From Caloranaerobacter ferrireducens (GTDB lineage Bacteria; Bacillota; Clostridia; Tissierellales; Thermohalobacteraceae), in assembly GCF_001730685.1 (NCBI RefSeq), contig NZ_MDJR01000001.1, positions 868,001 to 932,000 of the forward strand: a stretch of DNA of 64,000 nt, given 5' to 3'. How positions within the stretch are numbered: position 1 is the stretch's first letter; each line of letters begins with the position of its first letter. The notes below the pieces were generated by a model, which saw nothing but the letters and a program-made list of their open reading frames with translations, made no database searches and was not told the origin of the DNA. A program made the position numbers and the translations under genes. Below, piece after piece: positions 9,093-20,867 of this stretch.

Positions 9093-10634
9093 TTAATCCT
9101 CATTTAACCAAGTTCTTAATAATTGTGCAACAGCTTCAGGTTTTTTATCAATAAACTTCTCAATTTGGCTCTTAATTTCTGATTTCCCATTATTATCTAA
9201 ATCTATCTCTTCAATCTGTTCAAACTGTGTTGATTTCTGTTCTAACACCTCATTGATATCATATTTTTCATTTCTGCGTCTGTAGTAAATAGTCCCAAAT
9301 AACCCAGCTAATGCAATAAAAATCATTGATAATATCAAAATTAAATTATTATTTTTATTATTCGCTTCATTAGTAACATAATCAGTATTATCTAATAGTG
9401 ACTTATTAAACTTTGCCGTATTTACCTGTACTTGTTTTGTATCTAACCCAGTAGCCGCATATATTAGTTTAACAATTTCCTTCTTTTCTTCAGCTGAAAG
9501 TTCTCCATCTGCTATAGCATCTTCATTAATCAAAATTGCAACAGTTATAGATTCAATATTGCCAGGTGATTTTTCAATCTGCTTGTTTATTTCATTCAAC
9601 TCATAATTAATTATCTTACTTGCTTTATAAAACTTGGAATTGTCCTTATCTGACTGTACATAATCAACAACATTATCAGAATTCGAATCAACTCCAGGCA
9701 CTCCTCCATCTAGTCCATTAACCATATTCTCTTCTAATTGCTCCATACTACGTATCAGACCTTCGTCACTACCCTCTATCGGTGGTTGAAATTGTACAAT
9801 TCTTGTAACTTCACTATCGAAATTCATCTTTACACTTGATCTTACATCAACATTTCCATATCCAAACATAGTTTCTAAAAACCTTTTTATACTATTATCA
9901 ATTCTTCTTTGTATGCTCCATTGTACGTCTAGTTGCTTACTATAACTATATTTTTCAATACTTTCATCTGTAGTAAGCAACTCACCTGTATCATCAATAA
10001 TCGAAACATTTTCTAACTTTATTTCTTTAACAGCTCCAGCTACTAAATTTCTTATAGCAAGTACTTTTTCTTGTGATAAATGTTGGTTTCTAGATAGTTT
10101 AATAAAAACTGAAGCTGTAGCTTCCTCACTTTGTTTTAATACAAAACTACTTTCTTCTGGTATATCTAAATATACCTTAGCACCTTCTATACCATCTATT
10201 TCTGCTATAGTGCTTGCAAGTTCACTTTCTAAAGCATATTCTAATCTCTGCCTTTTTTCGTAATCTGTCATAGTCCAACTACTATCATTCAATGCATCTA
10301 AAAAGCTATAACCATCTTTAGGCAGTCCCTCAGTTGCTAACTGAATTTTTACCTTATTTTTATATCCTTTTGGCACTAAAATTGTTGTACCTTCATCTGC
10401 ATTTTTCCATTGTATGCCCATTTCATCCAACTTATCCGTTATAAGTCCAGCATCTTTTAAGCTCAAGTTTTTGTAAAGGATTTCATATTCTGTACGTGTA
10501 AAATAGTATGTAATCAGACTAACGCTAATTATAACTAAAAAAGTACTAACTGTTAACTTGATTTTTTTCGATTTATCCAGTCCGCTCCAAAACTCATTAA
10601 GCTGTTTTCTAATTTTATTTATTGTTTCAGACAC
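9093..10634 (-). CDS. fliF: FliF, flagellar MS-ring protein
   Basis: 513 residues. Membrane helices lie near residues 24-44 and ~430-450. Between them are the YscJ-like ring-building motifs (LPKDGYSFLDALND, then LEYALESELASTIAEIDGIEGAKVYLDIPEES). The acidic C-terminal tail (PEAVAQLLRTWLNED) is the FliG-binding segment. FliF forms the membrane base on which the motor is built. Placed between fliE and fliG as usual. Confidence 0.97.
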   Translation of the reverse strand: MSETINKIRKQLNEFWSGLDKSKKIKLTVSTFLVIISVSLITYYFTRTEYEILYKNLSLKDAGLITDKLDEMGIQWKNADEGTTILVPKGYKNKVKIQLATEGLPKDGYSFLDALNDSSWTMTDYEKRQRLEYALESELASTIAEIDGIEGAKVYLDIPEESSFVLKQSEEATASVFIKLSRNQHLSQEKVLAIRNLVAGAVKEIKLENVSIIDDTGELLTTDESIEKYSYSKQLDVQWSIQRRIDNSIKRFLETMFGYGNVDVRSSVKMNFDSEVTRIVQFQPPIEGSDEGLIRSMEQLEENMVNGLDGGVPGVDSNSDNVVDYVQSDKDNSKFYKASKIINYELNEINKQIEKSPGNIESITVAILINEDAIADGELSAEEKKEIVKLIYAATGLDTKQVQVNTAKFNKSLLDNTDYVTNEANNKNNNLILILSMIFIALAGLFGTIYYRRRNEKYDINEVLEQKSTQFEQIEEIDLDNNGKSEIKSQIEKFIDKKPEAVAQLLRTWLNED

Positions 10635-10666
10635 TTAATCACCTCATTTCCTGCTACGACTAAATA

Positions 10667-10963
10667 TTAAATTTGCATCCTCATTATCTCCTTATATGCA
10701 TCTATAACCTTATTTCTAATACTCAACGTAAGTTGTAAAGCTATGTTTGCTTTTTCACTAGCTATCATTACCTCATGAATATTATCTACTTGTCCTGTCG
10801 CTAACAATCTATTATAACGATCAGCATCTTTTTGTAAACTATTTACTTTGTCTAATGCTTCCTTAAAAAAATCTCCAAAAGAATCTTTTTTATTCTCACT
10901 TATAGTAGTACTCTTACTTACATAACTTAAATTTTTCATTTTACTTATATTGTTTATCTCCAT
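10667..10963 (-). CDS. fliE: FliE, basal body rod adaptor
   Basis: 98 residues with the FliE pattern: a variable N-terminus, FGDFFKEALDKVNSLQKDAD, then TGQVDNIHEVMIASEKANIALQLTLSIRNK. FliE joins the MS ring to the rod. It sits 12 bases after flgC and before fliF. Confidence 0.95.
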   Translation of the reverse strand: MEINNISKMKNLSYVSKSTTISENKKDSFGDFFKEALDKVNSLQKDADRYNRLLATGQVDNIHEVMIASEKANIALQLTLSIRNKVIDAYKEIMRMQI

Positions 10964-10975
10964 ATACTATCCTCC

Positions 10976-11419
10976 TTATCTACCTATTTCTAGAGCTTTC
11001 ATTGCCATAGTTTTAGATGAATTAATTGCTGTTATATTTGCTTCATAAGCTCTAGAAGCAGCTATCATATCTACCATCTCTTTAACCACTTCTACATTCG
11101 GCATTAAAACATATCCATCTTTATCTGCATCTGGATGACCTGGTTCATATACTTTTTTAAATGGACTTTTATCTTCTATTATTGCACTAATCTTTACACC
11201 TTGCTTATTTAAGCTCTTACGTGAATACTCAGACAAATAATATGAAAAAGGTTTATTATTATTTTTTTCTTTAAACACTACCATTTTTCTTCTATAGGGA
11301 AGTCCACTGCTTGTCCTAGTTGTGTTTGCATTAGCTATGTTTTTAGAAATAATATCCATCCTTATTCTTTCTGCACTCATTCCTGAAGCACTAATATTTA
11401 TAGCATTAAAAACTCCCAT
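10976..11419 (-). CDS. flgC: FlgC, proximal rod protein
   Basis: 147 residues with the rod N-terminal motif (SASGMSAERIRMDIISKNIAN) and C-terminal VDMIAASRAYEANITAINSSK, both canonical for FlgC. It is exported through the flagellar apparatus and polymerises into the rod with FlgB. It starts two bases after the flgB stop. Confidence 0.96.
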   Translation of the reverse strand: MGVFNAINISASGMSAERIRMDIISKNIANANTTRTSSGLPYRRKMVVFKEKNNNKPFSYYLSEYSRKSLNKQGVKISAIIEDKSPFKKVYEPGHPDADKDGYVLMPNVEVVKEMVDMIAASRAYEANITAINSSKTMAMKALEIGR

Positions 11420-11421
11420 TA

Positions 11422-11823
11422 TTATCTCCTCCCCTCATTAATAACTGACTTAATTCTACTGAATTCTGATGCTGTCTGTCGAATTAAAGCATTATACATA
11501 ATCGTATTCTTTGCTAAATTTGCCATTTCAGTATCAATATTTACATTATTTCCATCTAATCTGGTAGAAGTATTCATTTGTTCAATAACCCTTGGCTCTA
11601 AGTTATTATGCTGTGATTTAATGTGCAATCTATTAGTAACTTTCAGTTTTATTGCTCTGTTTTCTAGACTTTCATTTAATATATCTTCAAACTCAACTGT
11701 AATTCTTTTGTACCCAGGTGTATCTACATTAGCTATATTATTTGAAATAGCTTCATGTCTTAACCAAGTCCCATTAAGTGCAAATTTTAGAAAATTAACT
11801 GTTGAAAATATTCCATTTAACAT
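11422..11823 (-). CDS. flgB: FlgB, proximal rod protein
   Basis: 133 residues, the first gene of the flagellar operon. It shows the NIANVDTPGYKR rod motif and the C-terminal IMYNALIRQTASEFSRIK helix. GAGGTG precedes the start. The 216-base gap upstream, after codY, holds the codY terminator and a possible promoter (TTGTAT, 17 bases, TATGAA) for the operon. Confidence 0.95.
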   Translation of the reverse strand: MLNGIFSTVNFLKFALNGTWLRHEAISNNIANVDTPGYKRITVEFEDILNESLENRAIKLKVTNRLHIKSQHNNLEPRVIEQMNTSTRLDGNNVNIDTEMANLAKNTIMYNALIRQTASEFSRIKSVINEGRR

Positions 11824-11998
11824 AAACTCACCTCTTAAATCAAATATCTTTAATTTATTCGATATAAATTTACAAAATCCTTCATATTTTTATTTTTTGT
11901 ACTATACAATATTAATTTTCTTCTTTAATTTGCTTATATCCTTCTTCTATTTTATATTTTTTTACAATTTTCTTTAAATGGTCAATAAGTCCTAATAG
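11824..11998 (-). promoter_or_regulatory. Gap before flgB with candidate operon promoter
   Basis: No credible gene with a start codon is present here. A TTGTAT and a TATGAA hexamer 17 bases apart (minus strand, near 11875-11905) could drive the flagellar operon. Match to consensus is moderate, and I saw no clear sigma-D or CodY box. Confidence 0.35.
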
Positions 11999-12000
11999 GT

Positions 12001-12036
12001 TAAAAAAAGGTACGACATAACTGTCATACCTTTCTT
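12001..12036 (-). terminator. Rho-independent terminator after codY
   Basis: Minus-strand stem AAAGGTATGACA with TGTCGTACCTTT and a following T-run. It separates codY from the flagellar operon. Confidence 0.85.
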
Positions 12037-12039
12037 TTT

Positions 12040-12822
12040 CTAACTTCTCACTTTTTTTAGTTCATCTATTAATTTGTCATTTAAAATCTTTATATATGTT
12101 CCTTTCATTCCAAGAGACCTGGATTCAATTACTCCAGCACTTTCGAATTTTCTAAGCGCATTAACAATTACAGACCTTGTAATACCAACTCTATCAGCAA
12201 TTTTACTAGCAACAAGTAAACCTTCATCTCCATCTAGTTCATTAAAAATATGCTCTACTGCTTCTAATTCAGAATATGATAAAGTACCTATTGCCATTTG
12301 AACTATTGCTTTTTTACGAGCCTCTTCCTCTATTTCTTCATTTTTAGCTCTTAAGATTTCCATTCCAACTATTGTTGCGCTATATTCAGCTAAAACTAAA
12401 TCCTCTTCAGTAAATTCTCTACCAAACCTCGCAAGAACTAAAGTTCCTAGTCTAACTCCACCACTTATTATTGGCACAACTGTACTCAATTTGTTAGGGT
12501 AGTCACATTTAGACACTTGATCAAACACGCATTCTTCAACTTCCTTCGTATTTGCTTTAGTTTCATTAATCCTCAATAATTCATCATTATATTCTTTAGG
12601 AAATCTTCTCTCTTCAACTACTTCACTCTGTATAATATTACATTCAAAGCCTAAAGATAAAGCAAACCCTAATACTCTTCCCTTCTTACTAGCTATATAA
12701 ACATTAGCCTCCAAAATTTCACTTAAAGTTGTGCTTAATTCTGAAAAAGAAACAGGTCTACTACCTGAATTTTGCAGAATTTTATTAAGTCTCCTTGTCT
12801 TCTGTAGTAAACTTTCACCCAT
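12040..12822 (-). CDS. codY: CodY, GTP/branched-chain amino-acid sensing repressor
   Basis: 260 residues. The N-terminal GAF domain ([27 protein letters not shown]) binds branched-chain amino acids. The C-terminal winged helix ([23 protein letters not shown]) has the almost invariant CodY recognition helix. It controls nutrient-limitation genes and, in many Firmicutes, motility. It follows hslU with a 15-base gap and has its own terminator. Confidence 0.98.
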   Translation of the reverse strand: MGESLLQKTRRLNKILQNSGSRPVSFSELSTTLSEILEANVYIASKKGRVLGFALSLGFECNIIQSEVVEERRFPKEYNDELLRINETKANTKEVEECVFDQVSKCDYPNKLSTVVPIISGGVRLGTLVLARFGREFTEEDLVLAEYSATIVGMEILRAKNEEIEEEARKKAIVQMAIGTLSYSELEAVEHIFNELDGDEGLLVASKIADRVGITRSVIVNALRKFESAGVIESRSLGMKGTYIKILNDKLIDELKKVRS

Positions 12823-12837
12823 ATTAATCCTCCTTCA

Positions 12838-14232
12838 TCAGATTATGTATTTTGACATATCTTTTTCTTTTATAATATCACTTAATTTCTCTCTAACATA
12901 ATTTACATCAATTACTATCTCTTTTTCTTCAATATCTGGTGCTTCAAAAGATATATCTTCATGTAATTTTTCTAATATAGTGTGCAGTCTTCTGGCTCCT
13001 ATATTTTCTGATTGTTCATTAATAAGATATGCAATTCTTGCTATTTCATTAATAGCTTCTTCAGTGTACGTTACTTTTATACCTTCTGTCTCTAACAATA
13101 ATTGATATTGTTTAATAAGTGCATTTTGTGGCTTTGTTAATATTTCTTTAAAATTATCCTGAGTAAGATTCTCCAATTCTACTCGAATAGGAAATCTACC
13201 TTGTATTTCTGGTATTAAATCTGTAACTTTTGAAATATGAAAAGCTCCAGCTGCTATAAAAAGAATATGATCAGTTTTAACAGGACCGTATTTTGTCATA
13301 ACAGTACTACCCTCAATAATTGGTAGAATGTCTCTTTGCACTCCTTCTCTTGATATGTCGGGACCAGAGCCATAATTCCTTCCAGCGATTTTGTCTATTT
13401 CATCAATAAAGATTATTCCATTTTCTTCAGCTCTTTTAATCCCTTCATTAATAACTTCATCCATATCTATAAGTTTCTGAGCCTCTTGAGAAGTTAATAT
13501 TTTCTTCGCTTCTTTAATAGGAACTTTTCTTTTTTTAGTCATTTTTGGAATTATTCCACCTAATAAATCATTCACATTAATATTTAATTCCTCAATACCA
13601 ATTCCACTAAACATTTCTATAGTAGAATTTTTACTTTCTTCAATCTCTATTTCAATAACTTTATTATCTAACTCATTACCAATAAGTTTTTTTCTAATTT
13701 CTTTCCTTCGTTTCTGAATTTCTTCATTTTCAATAGAATTATCGGTATTATATTGCTCATTTTTACTAGTACCAAAGAAAACATTTAGTGGATTTATAAA
13801 ATCTTCTGTTTTTTTAGGTAGTGGAACTAAAATCTCAGCAATTCTATCTAAAGCAATATTACGCGCTTTATTATATACCATTTTAATTTTCTCTGATTTA
13901 ACCATTCGAATAGATGTTTGCACTAAATCTCTCACCATTGATTCTACATCTCTACCTACATAACCTACTTCAGTAAATTTTGTTGCTTCTACTTTTACAA
14001 AAGGTGCATTCACTAATTTAGCTAATCTTCTCGCAATCTCAGTTTTTCCTACACCTGTTGGCCCTATCATCAATATATTTTTGGGTTTAACTTCCTCTTT
14101 AAACTCCTCATCTAGCAAACTTCTTCTATATCTATTTCTTAAGGCAATTGCAACAGATTTTTTTGCTTTCTGTTGGCCTATAATATATTTATCCAATTCT
14201 TTAACTATTTGTTTTGGAGTTAATTCATTCAT
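12838..14232 (-). CDS. hslU: HslU (ClpY), ATPase of the HslUV protease
   Basis: 464 residues from the ATG at 14232 (AAGGAGTG before it), giving the standard [10 protein letters not shown] start. Walker A is GPTGVGKTE and Walker [15 protein letters not shown]. The GYVGRD pore loop and the intermediate I-domain (about residues 110-240) lie between, and the sensor-2 region [10 protein letters not shown] is near the end. It unfolds substrates for HslV. It is directly downstream of hslV, then codY, the order also seen in Bacillus. Confidence 0.97.
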   Translation of the reverse strand: MNELTPKQIVKELDKYIIGQQKAKKSVAIALRNRYRRSLLDEEFKEEVKPKNILMIGPTGVGKTEIARRLAKLVNAPFVKVEATKFTEVGYVGRDVESMVRDLVQTSIRMVKSEKIKMVYNKARNIALDRIAEILVPLPKKTEDFINPLNVFFGTSKNEQYNTDNSIENEEIQKRRKEIRKKLIGNELDNKVIEIEIEESKNSTIEMFSGIGIEELNINVNDLLGGIIPKMTKKRKVPIKEAKKILTSQEAQKLIDMDEVINEGIKRAEENGIIFIDEIDKIAGRNYGSGPDISREGVQRDILPIIEGSTVMTKYGPVKTDHILFIAAGAFHISKVTDLIPEIQGRFPIRVELENLTQDNFKEILTKPQNALIKQYQLLLETEGIKVTYTEEAINEIARIAYLINEQSENIGARRLHTILEKLHEDISFEAPDIEEKEIVIDVNYVREKLSDIIKEKDMSKYII

Positions 14233-14245
14233 AAAAAACACTCCT

Positions 14246-14776
14246 TTAAATCACTTCTACAGAAATATTACTATTAGTATACACACATATGGATGAAGCT
14301 ATCAAGAGCGACTCTTTTACTATTTCTTCAATTGAAAGATTGGAATGTTTTAGCAAAGCTTTACCAGCCGCAAATGCATAACTACCACCTGAACCTATAG
14401 CAACTATACCATCTTCAGGCTCAATAACCTCACCATTGCCTGATATTACTAATAAAATATCTTTATTCCCTGCTATTAACATAGCTTCAAGTTTTCTTAA
14501 AATCTTATCATTTCTCCAATCCATTGCTAACTCTACAGCTGCTCTTTTTAGGTTGCCACTAAATTGTTCTAGCTTTTCTTCTAGTTTTTCAGATAAAGTC
14601 ATTGCATCAGCTACAGAACCCGCGAATCCAACCACTACGGTATTATTATATAATTTTCTCACTTTTTTAGCTGTATGTTTCATAATAGTTTTATCTCCAA
14701 AAGTAACTTGGCCATCTCCAGCTATCGCAACCTTATTACCTTTCTTTACAGCAATAATTGTAGTTCCCCTAAACAC
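14246..14776 (-). CDS. hslV: HslV (ClpQ), peptidase of the HslUV protease
   Basis: I chose the GTG at 14776 because AGGGGTGA lies just upstream and it gives [12 protein letters not shown], the normal N-terminus. A longer frame to 14812 looks like an artefact. The catalytic residue should be the Thr exposed by processing just after FRG. Other proteasome-beta features are [10 protein letters not shown] and [12 protein letters not shown]. It forms a double hexamer capped by HslU. Directly follows trmFO. Confidence 0.93.
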   Translation of the reverse strand: MFRGTTIIAVKKGNKVAIAGDGQVTFGDKTIMKHTAKKVRKLYNNTVVVGFAGSVADAMTLSEKLEEKLEQFSGNLKRAAVELAMDWRNDKILRKLEAMLIAGNKDILLVISGNGEVIEPEDGIVAIGSGGSYAFAAGKALLKHSNLSIEEIVKESLLIASSICVYTNSNISVEVI

Positions 14777-14823
14777 AATTTCACCCCTATCCGCAACAAT
14801 CAATACTATCATATTTTAACACA

Positions 14824-16146
14824 TCAATCAACTAATATTTTATTCTCTTTGATAAATTTTTGTAAAACTTTTAAACTTCGTTCAGATTTCAACCTATTTC
14901 TTTCTTTTTTATTTTTTACTCTATGTTCTAATTCAGGCATTATTCCAAAATTTATATGCATAGGCTGAAAATCACTTATACTTCCATCAGCAATATAATT
15001 ACTCAAAGAACCAAGTGCTGTTTCTTTTGGAAATATTATTGGCTCTTTATCTAATAATATCCTAGACATATTTATACCTGCCACTAATCCAGAAGCAGCT
15101 GACTCAACATATCCTTCAACACCTGTTATTTGGCCTGCAAACATTATATTCTTATATTCTTTTAATTGATAAGTTGGTTTCAAAACCTTTGGTGAATCAA
15201 TATAAGTGTTACGATGCATCACGCCATATCTAACAAATTCCGCATTTTCTAAAGCAGGAATTAAACTGAATACTCTTTTTTGTTCACCCCATTTTAAATT
15301 AGTCTGAAAACCAACTATATTATATAAAGTTCCTTCTTTATTGTCTTGCCTTAACTGAACGACCGCATAATATTTTTCTTTTGTAATCGGGTTTTCTAAA
15401 CCAACAGGCTTTAATGGACCATACAATAAAGTTTCTTTACCTCTTTTCGCCATCGTTTCTATTGGCATACAAGCCTCAAAAACAATCTGTTTTTCAAAAT
15501 TTTTCAACGGATGTACTTCTGCTTTAATAAGTTCTTCATAAAAACGTTCATATTCTTCTTTATTCATAGGACAGTTTATATAATCAGCTTCTCCTTTATT
15601 GTACCTTGAACCTTTAAATGCTCTTTTCATATTAATTGATTCATAAGTTACAATTGGAGCCGCTGCATCATAAAAATATAAGTATTCAGCTTTAGTTAAT
15701 TTAGAGATATTATCTGTTAAATCTTTAGATGTTAATGGTCCCGTAGCTATAATTACAAAACTATCAGTTGGTATTTCAGTTATTTCCTTTCTTATAAGTT
15801 CTATATTAGGATGATTACAAATCTTATTAGTTATCTCTTCTGAAAATCTTTCTCTATCAACTGCAAGAGCTCCTCCTGCAGGTACTTTATTATTATCAGC
15901 AGCTTCAATAATTAAGGAATTTAACATTCGCATTTCAGCTTTAAGTAATCCTACCGCATTCTCTAAACTATCTGATTTTAGCGAATTACTACACACTAAC
16001 TCAGCTAATTTATCCGTATGATGTGCTTCTGTATTTTTAGCAGGTCTCATTTCAAATAGTTTAACTTTAATTCCTCTATTAGCTAACTGCCAACTTGCTT
16101 CACATCCTGCTAATCCTCCACCAATAACTATTACTTCATTTTTCAT
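14824..16146 (-). CDS. trmFO: TrmFO, folate/FAD-dependent tRNA-uridine-54 methyltransferase
   Basis: 440 residues, normal length. It opens with the FAD dinucleotide fold [19 protein letters not shown] and has the TrmFO-specific [11 protein letters not shown] and [19 protein letters not shown] motifs. It makes m5U54 in the T-loop of tRNA using methylenetetrahydrofolate, the route most Gram-positives use instead of TrmA. It lies between topA and hslV with a 12-base gap after topA. Confidence 0.97.
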   Translation of the reverse strand: MKNEVIVIGGGLAGCEASWQLANRGIKVKLFEMRPAKNTEAHHTDKLAELVCSNSLKSDSLENAVGLLKAEMRMLNSLIIEAADNNKVPAGGALAVDRERFSEEITNKICNHPNIELIRKEITEIPTDSFVIIATGPLTSKDLTDNISKLTKAEYLYFYDAAAPIVTYESINMKRAFKGSRYNKGEADYINCPMNKEEYERFYEELIKAEVHPLKNFEKQIVFEACMPIETMAKRGKETLLYGPLKPVGLENPITKEKYYAVVQLRQDNKEGTLYNIVGFQTNLKWGEQKRVFSLIPALENAEFVRYGVMHRNTYIDSPKVLKPTYQLKEYKNIMFAGQITGVEGYVESAASGLVAGINMSRILLDKEPIIFPKETALGSLSNYIADGSISDFQPMHINFGIMPELEHRVKNKKERNRLKSERSLKVLQKFIKENKILVD

Positions 16147-16157
16147 AATATCACCCT

Positions 16158-18242
16158 TTACTTTTCATTTGTTTCTTTTTTATACTTACATCCCTTATTA
16201 GAACATTTTATATAAGTACCTTTTTTATTTTTTTTCTTTACTAATATTCCTCCACACTCGGGACATTTGTCTCCAGTTGGCATATCCCATGAAACAAATG
16301 AGCATTCAGGATAGTTACTACATCCATAAAATTTCCTGCCTCTTTTAGTGTGTCTTTCTATCAATTCGCCCCCACATTCTGGACATTTTACACCTAACTC
16401 CTTCACAATCGGTTTCGTATTTTTACATTCTGGATATCCGGGACAAGCCAAGAATTTTCCGAATCTTCCATGTTTAATCACCATAAATCTCCCGCATTTT
16501 TCACATTTTATATCAGTAATCTCATTCTGAATTTCTATCTTATTCATCTCATTTTCTGCTTTTTCAAGACTTATTTTAAATTCTTTATAGAATTCGTTTA
16601 TTACATCTTTCCAATTTAATAAACCTTCTTCAATTTTATCCAACTTATTTTCCATATCTGCAGTAAACTCTTCGTTAATGATATCTGTAAAATATTCTCG
16701 AAGTAACTCTGTTACTAAAATACCCAAATCTGTTGGTTTAAAATATTTATTTTCCAAAACTACATAACCTCTACTCAAAATAGTACTAATTGTAGGTGCA
16801 TATGTACTAGGTCTACCTATTCCTAACTCTTCTAAAGTTCTAACCAAAGTAGATTCAGTATATCTTGCTGGCGGCTGTGTAAAATGTTGTTCAGACTGTA
16901 TGTCTTTAATACTTACAGTTTCACCTTCATTAAGATTCGGGATTTCTATTTCTTTTTCTTGTTTATCATCTTTAAGTATTTTTAAATAACCATCAAATAC
17001 GATTTTAGAACCAGAAGCTCTAAAAATATAATTTCCAGCACTGATCTTAACTGATAAAGTTTCATATAATGCAGGACTCATTTGACTTGCAATAAACCTT
17101 TCCCAAATAAGTTTATACAATTTATACTGATCAGCGCTTAAAGAATCTTTTATTTTTTCTGGTATTCTATTTACTAAAGTGGGTCTGATCGCTTCATGGG
17201 CATCTTGAATATCATTTCTCCTTTTTGACTTAAATCTTCTAAATCCTGTCGTATATTTTTCTCCATAAACTTCTGTTATAAAATCTTTAGCTTTTTTTAA
17301 AGCTTCATCAGATATTCTTACTGAATCAGTTCTTATGTAAGTAATAAGACCAACGGTTCCTTCTCCTTTAACATCAATACCTTCATATAATTGTTGAGCT
17401 ATCATCATTGTCTTTTTGGTTGAAAAACCTAAACGTCTAGATGCCTCCTGTTGCAAAGTACTTGTAGTAAAAGGAGGGTTAGGATTACGTTTTCTATTCC
17501 CTCTTTTAATTTCATCAATAGTAAAAGTACTTGTTTTAATTTCTTTAATAATAGTTTCAACATCATCTTTACTTTTTAATTCTAACTTCTTTTCTTTCCC
17601 TTTTTCTCTAACACCATAAAAATTCGCTTTGAATATTTGACTATTTTTTTCGAGAAAAAGATCTATAGTCCAATATTCGGTAGGTTTGAAATTTTCGATT
17701 TCTTTCTCTCTATCACAAATAAGTTTTGTTGCAACAGACTGTACCCTACCAGCACTCAACCCTCTTTTTACTTTTCTCCATAAAAGAGGACTAATTTTAT
17801 ATCCAACAAGTCTATCTAATATCCTTCTAGCCTGTTGTGCATCTACCAAATTTTGATTGATTTGTCGAGGTTTTTTAATTGCAGTTTTAATAGCGTTTTT
17901 AGTAATTTCATTAAATTCTATTCTAACTTTATCATCTTTTGAAAGACCTAATATATGTGATAAATGCCAGGAAATTGCTTCTCCTTCTCTATCAGGGTCC
18001 GTTGCTAAATAAATCTTATCAGCTCTTTTTGCTTCTTTTTTTATCTCATTTATTACAGGACCTTTACCTCTTATTGTTATATATTCAGGTTCAAAATTTT
18101 CTTCTATTTTAATACCCAATTTACTTTTGGGTAAATCTCTAACATGTCCTACAGATGCTTTTACTTTATAATTACTACCTAAAAACTTCCCTATAGTTTT
18201 GGCCTTTGCAGGAGACTCTACTATAACAAGGAATTTTGCCAA
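16158..18242 (-). CDS. topA: DNA topoisomerase I
   Basis: 694 residues from the TTG at 18242, preceded by GGAGGTG and giving the standard [20 protein letters not shown] toprim start. The active-site tyrosine lies in [10 protein letters not shown]. Three C-terminal four-cysteine zinc ribbons (CEKCG...CPGYPEC, CPECG...CSNYPEC, CPECG...CSNKGC) follow. It relaxes negative supercoils. It belongs to the dprA-topA-trmFO run typical of Firmicutes. Confidence 0.97.
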   Translation of the reverse strand: MAKFLVIVESPAKAKTIGKFLGSNYKVKASVGHVRDLPKSKLGIKIEENFEPEYITIRGKGPVINEIKKEAKRADKIYLATDPDREGEAISWHLSHILGLSKDDKVRIEFNEITKNAIKTAIKKPRQINQNLVDAQQARRILDRLVGYKISPLLWRKVKRGLSAGRVQSVATKLICDREKEIENFKPTEYWTIDLFLEKNSQIFKANFYGVREKGKEKKLELKSKDDVETIIKEIKTSTFTIDEIKRGNRKRNPNPPFTTSTLQQEASRRLGFSTKKTMMIAQQLYEGIDVKGEGTVGLITYIRTDSVRISDEALKKAKDFITEVYGEKYTTGFRRFKSKRRNDIQDAHEAIRPTLVNRIPEKIKDSLSADQYKLYKLIWERFIASQMSPALYETLSVKISAGNYIFRASGSKIVFDGYLKILKDDKQEKEIEIPNLNEGETVSIKDIQSEQHFTQPPARYTESTLVRTLEELGIGRPSTYAPTISTILSRGYVVLENKYFKPTDLGILVTELLREYFTDIINEEFTADMENKLDKIEEGLLNWKDVINEFYKEFKISLEKAENEMNKIEIQNEITDIKCEKCGRFMVIKHGRFGKFLACPGYPECKNTKPIVKELGVKCPECGGELIERHTKRGRKFYGCSNYPECSFVSWDMPTGDKCPECGGILVKKKNKKGTYIKCSNKGCKYKKETNEK

Positions 18243-18306
18243 GTCATACACCTCCAACTTTCATAATGTTTGTTATTATATCAAAAACTATATATTAAGT
18301 CTACTT

Positions 18307-19401
18307 TTAAAGATTAGTTAATTGAAAAATCTTCCTAGGTAACTGTTTTACAATTCCCTTTAATTCCAAAATTGTTAATATACTATTTACTTTTATTATA
18401 TCCAATCCAGTTTGGTAAGATATTTCATCACAATGTTTAGGATATTCTTTTATACACTCAACTATTTTAATTTCATCTTTTCCTAAATTTAAACAAGAAA
18501 TTTCTTTAACTCTTTTTGCCTTAACTCTATCTTTAAGCAAAGTAATCTCTTCAATAATATCGTCAACATCTGTAACAAGTTTCGCACCATCTTTTATAAG
18601 TAAGTTTGTGCCTTTACTATAGATACTATTAATATTCCCTGGTATTGCAAAAACTTCTCTCCCTTGTTCTAAAGCTATTTGTGCTGTGATTAAAGAACCG
18701 CTTTTTTCACTAGCTTCAACAACTAAAACACCTAAAGAAAGTCCACTGATTATTCTGTTTCTCATAGGAAAATTATATGGTAATGGTTGGACTCCTAAAG
18801 GATATTCAGTAATAATTGCTCCATTATTTTGTATTTTTTCAAACAACGTTTTATTAGCCTTAGGATATACTGAATCTATTCCATTTCCTAAAACAGCAAT
18901 AGTCCTCCCTTTAGTTATAAGTGCTCCTTCATGAGCTTTAGTATCTATTCCACGAGCTAAACCACTTACTATAGTAATTCCTAACCCAGCTAGTTCTTTT
19001 GCAAACTTTTCTGCAACCCATTTCCCATACGCAGTAGCTTTTCTAGCCCCAACTATAGCTATAGAGATTTCATCCTTAATCTCTAAACTACCTTTAATGT
19101 AAATTACTTTTGGTGGATTATAAATGTTCTTTAAATGTCTAGGATAATTAACATCAAAAATTGTTATTATTTTTGCTCCGCTTTTTTCAACTTTAGATCT
19201 ATAATCTTCATAATAATGTTTATCTTTATATTTAACTAGAATAGCTTTTGAATACTCACTCAAAAAACTTATTTTATTAATAACATCTGCTGAAGCTTCC
19301 CATAATAAATGAAAATCACCAAAATACTCTTCAAGTTTTTCAATTGTATTACTATTCATATTAATACTATTTAACCAAATTAAAATATCTCTACTATTCA
19401 T
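18307..19401 (-). CDS. dprA: DprA (Smf), DNA processing protein
   Basis: 364 residues from the ATG at 19401; a longer reading to 19419 has no better ribosome site. It has an N-terminal helical domain, then the Rossmann-like SMF core (VGARKATAYGKW, SGLARGIDTKAHEGAL, EKSGSLITAQIALEQGREVFAIPGN) and a C-terminal winged helix (LDIIKVNSILTILELKGIV). DprA loads RecA on incoming single-stranded DNA during transformation. It sits just downstream of comM, so the prophage interrupts a competence-type operon. Confidence 0.96.
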   Translation of the reverse strand: MNSRDILIWLNSINMNSNTIEKLEEYFGDFHLLWEASADVINKISFLSEYSKAILVKYKDKHYYEDYRSKVEKSGAKIITIFDVNYPRHLKNIYNPPKVIYIKGSLEIKDEISIAIVGARKATAYGKWVAEKFAKELAGLGITIVSGLARGIDTKAHEGALITKGRTIAVLGNGIDSVYPKANKTLFEKIQNNGAIITEYPLGVQPLPYNFPMRNRIISGLSLGVLVVEASEKSGSLITAQIALEQGREVFAIPGNINSIYSKGTNLLIKDGAKLVTDVDDIIEEITLLKDRVKAKRVKEISCLNLGKDEIKIVECIKEYPKHCDEISYQTGLDIIKVNSILTILELKGIVKQLPRKIFQLTNL

Positions 19402-19432
19402 AGTATTACCTACTTTCACATTCTATTATCGA

Positions 19433-20867
19433 TTAACGCCAAAACTTTCTATCTAAACTCCTGTATTGAATAGCTTCAGCTAAATGTTGTACTTCTATTA
19501 ACTCTTTTTTATCTAAATCAGCAATTGTCCTAGCTAGCTTTAAAATTTTATTATAAGCTCTAGCACTTAAACCCAAATTATCAAATGCTTCTTCCATCAA
19601 TTTAACACATTCATTATCTAATTTACAGTATTTATTTATATCTTTTGATGTTAATTGTGCGTTACAAAATATTTTTTCTTTAGAATATCTATCAGTCTGG
19701 ATTTTTCTAGCTTCATTTACTCTTTTTCTAATGCTTTCTGAAGTTTCCGATGTAACATTACTACCCAATTCTTTATAAGCTACAGGTGTAACTTCAATAT
19801 GTATATCAATTCTATCTAATAATGGTCCACTAATTCTACCCAAGTATCTATTTATTTCTCTCTCACTACAAGTGCATTCATGTGTTGGATCACCATAATA
19901 GCCACACGGACAAGGATTCATACTTGCTACAAGCATAAATTTAGCTGGATATGTAAGAGAAGCATTAACTCTTGAAATTGTTACATGACCATCTTCCATT
20001 GGTTGCCTGAGAACTTCTAAAACACTTTTTTGAAACTCAGGTAATTCATCTAAAAAAAGTACTCCATAATGTGCTAATGATACTTCTCCAGGTTTGGGTA
20101 TTCTACCTCCCCCTACTAAAGATGCACTAGATATTGTATGATGAGGTGCTCTAAAAGGTCGTCTTGTAATTAAAGAATTATCTTTTAATAAACCTGCTAC
20201 ACTATATATTTTAGTAATTTCCAATGATTCATCAAATGTTAATTCAGGTAATATAGAAGGTAATCTTCTTGCAATCATCGTCTTGCCAGAACCAGGTGGA
20301 CCTATAATCAAAATGTTATGTCCTCCAGCTGCAGCAACTTCCATTGCTCTTTTTAATGATTCTTGTCCCTTAATATCACTAAAATCATCATATAATTCAT
20401 TACCATTTCTAAATAGGTTTGATATATCTATTTCCGAAGGCTTTATGGTTATTTCATCATTTAAATACATTACAAGCTCATATAGATTTTTTACTGGTAT
20501 CACATCTATATTTTCTACTATACTACACTCATCTTTATTTTCGTAAGGCACTATAATTTTTTCAATACCTTTATCTCTAAGCGATATTACTAGAGGAAGA
20601 CCACCATCTATCTTATTTATATTCCCATCTAAAGATAATTCACCTATAAAAGATACTTTACTTAAATCTCTATTTTTTATAGTTCCAGTTGCTAATAATA
20701 TTCCTACAGCAATTGATAAATCAAGTTGTGAACCTTCTTTCTTAAGACTAGCAGGTGCAAGATTAATAGTAATCCTATTTAAAGGAAATTCAAAGCCAGA
20801 ATTTTTTATTGCAGTTCTTACCCTTTCTTTCGACTCCCTTATAGAGGTATCTGGAAGACCTACAATA
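19433..20867 (-). pseudogene. comM: comM (yifB), 3' part, split by prophage
   Basis: This is the larger, C-terminal part of a ComM/YifB Mg-chelatase-like AAA+ ATPase. The frame continues upstream of the first ATG at 20551 to the att core near 20868, through [20 protein letters not shown] and IGELSLDGN. Motifs are Walker [17 protein letters not shown], Walker [10 protein letters not shown], a Cys-rich insert ([10 protein letters not shown]) and the C-terminal helical domain. Joined to the 5' piece at 54609-54703 it gives 1,530 bases, exactly 510 codons in frame, the normal length. ComM is a branch-migration helicase helping transformation in Gamma-proteobacteria. While the prophage is integrated this part has no start or promoter. 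Confidence 0.92.
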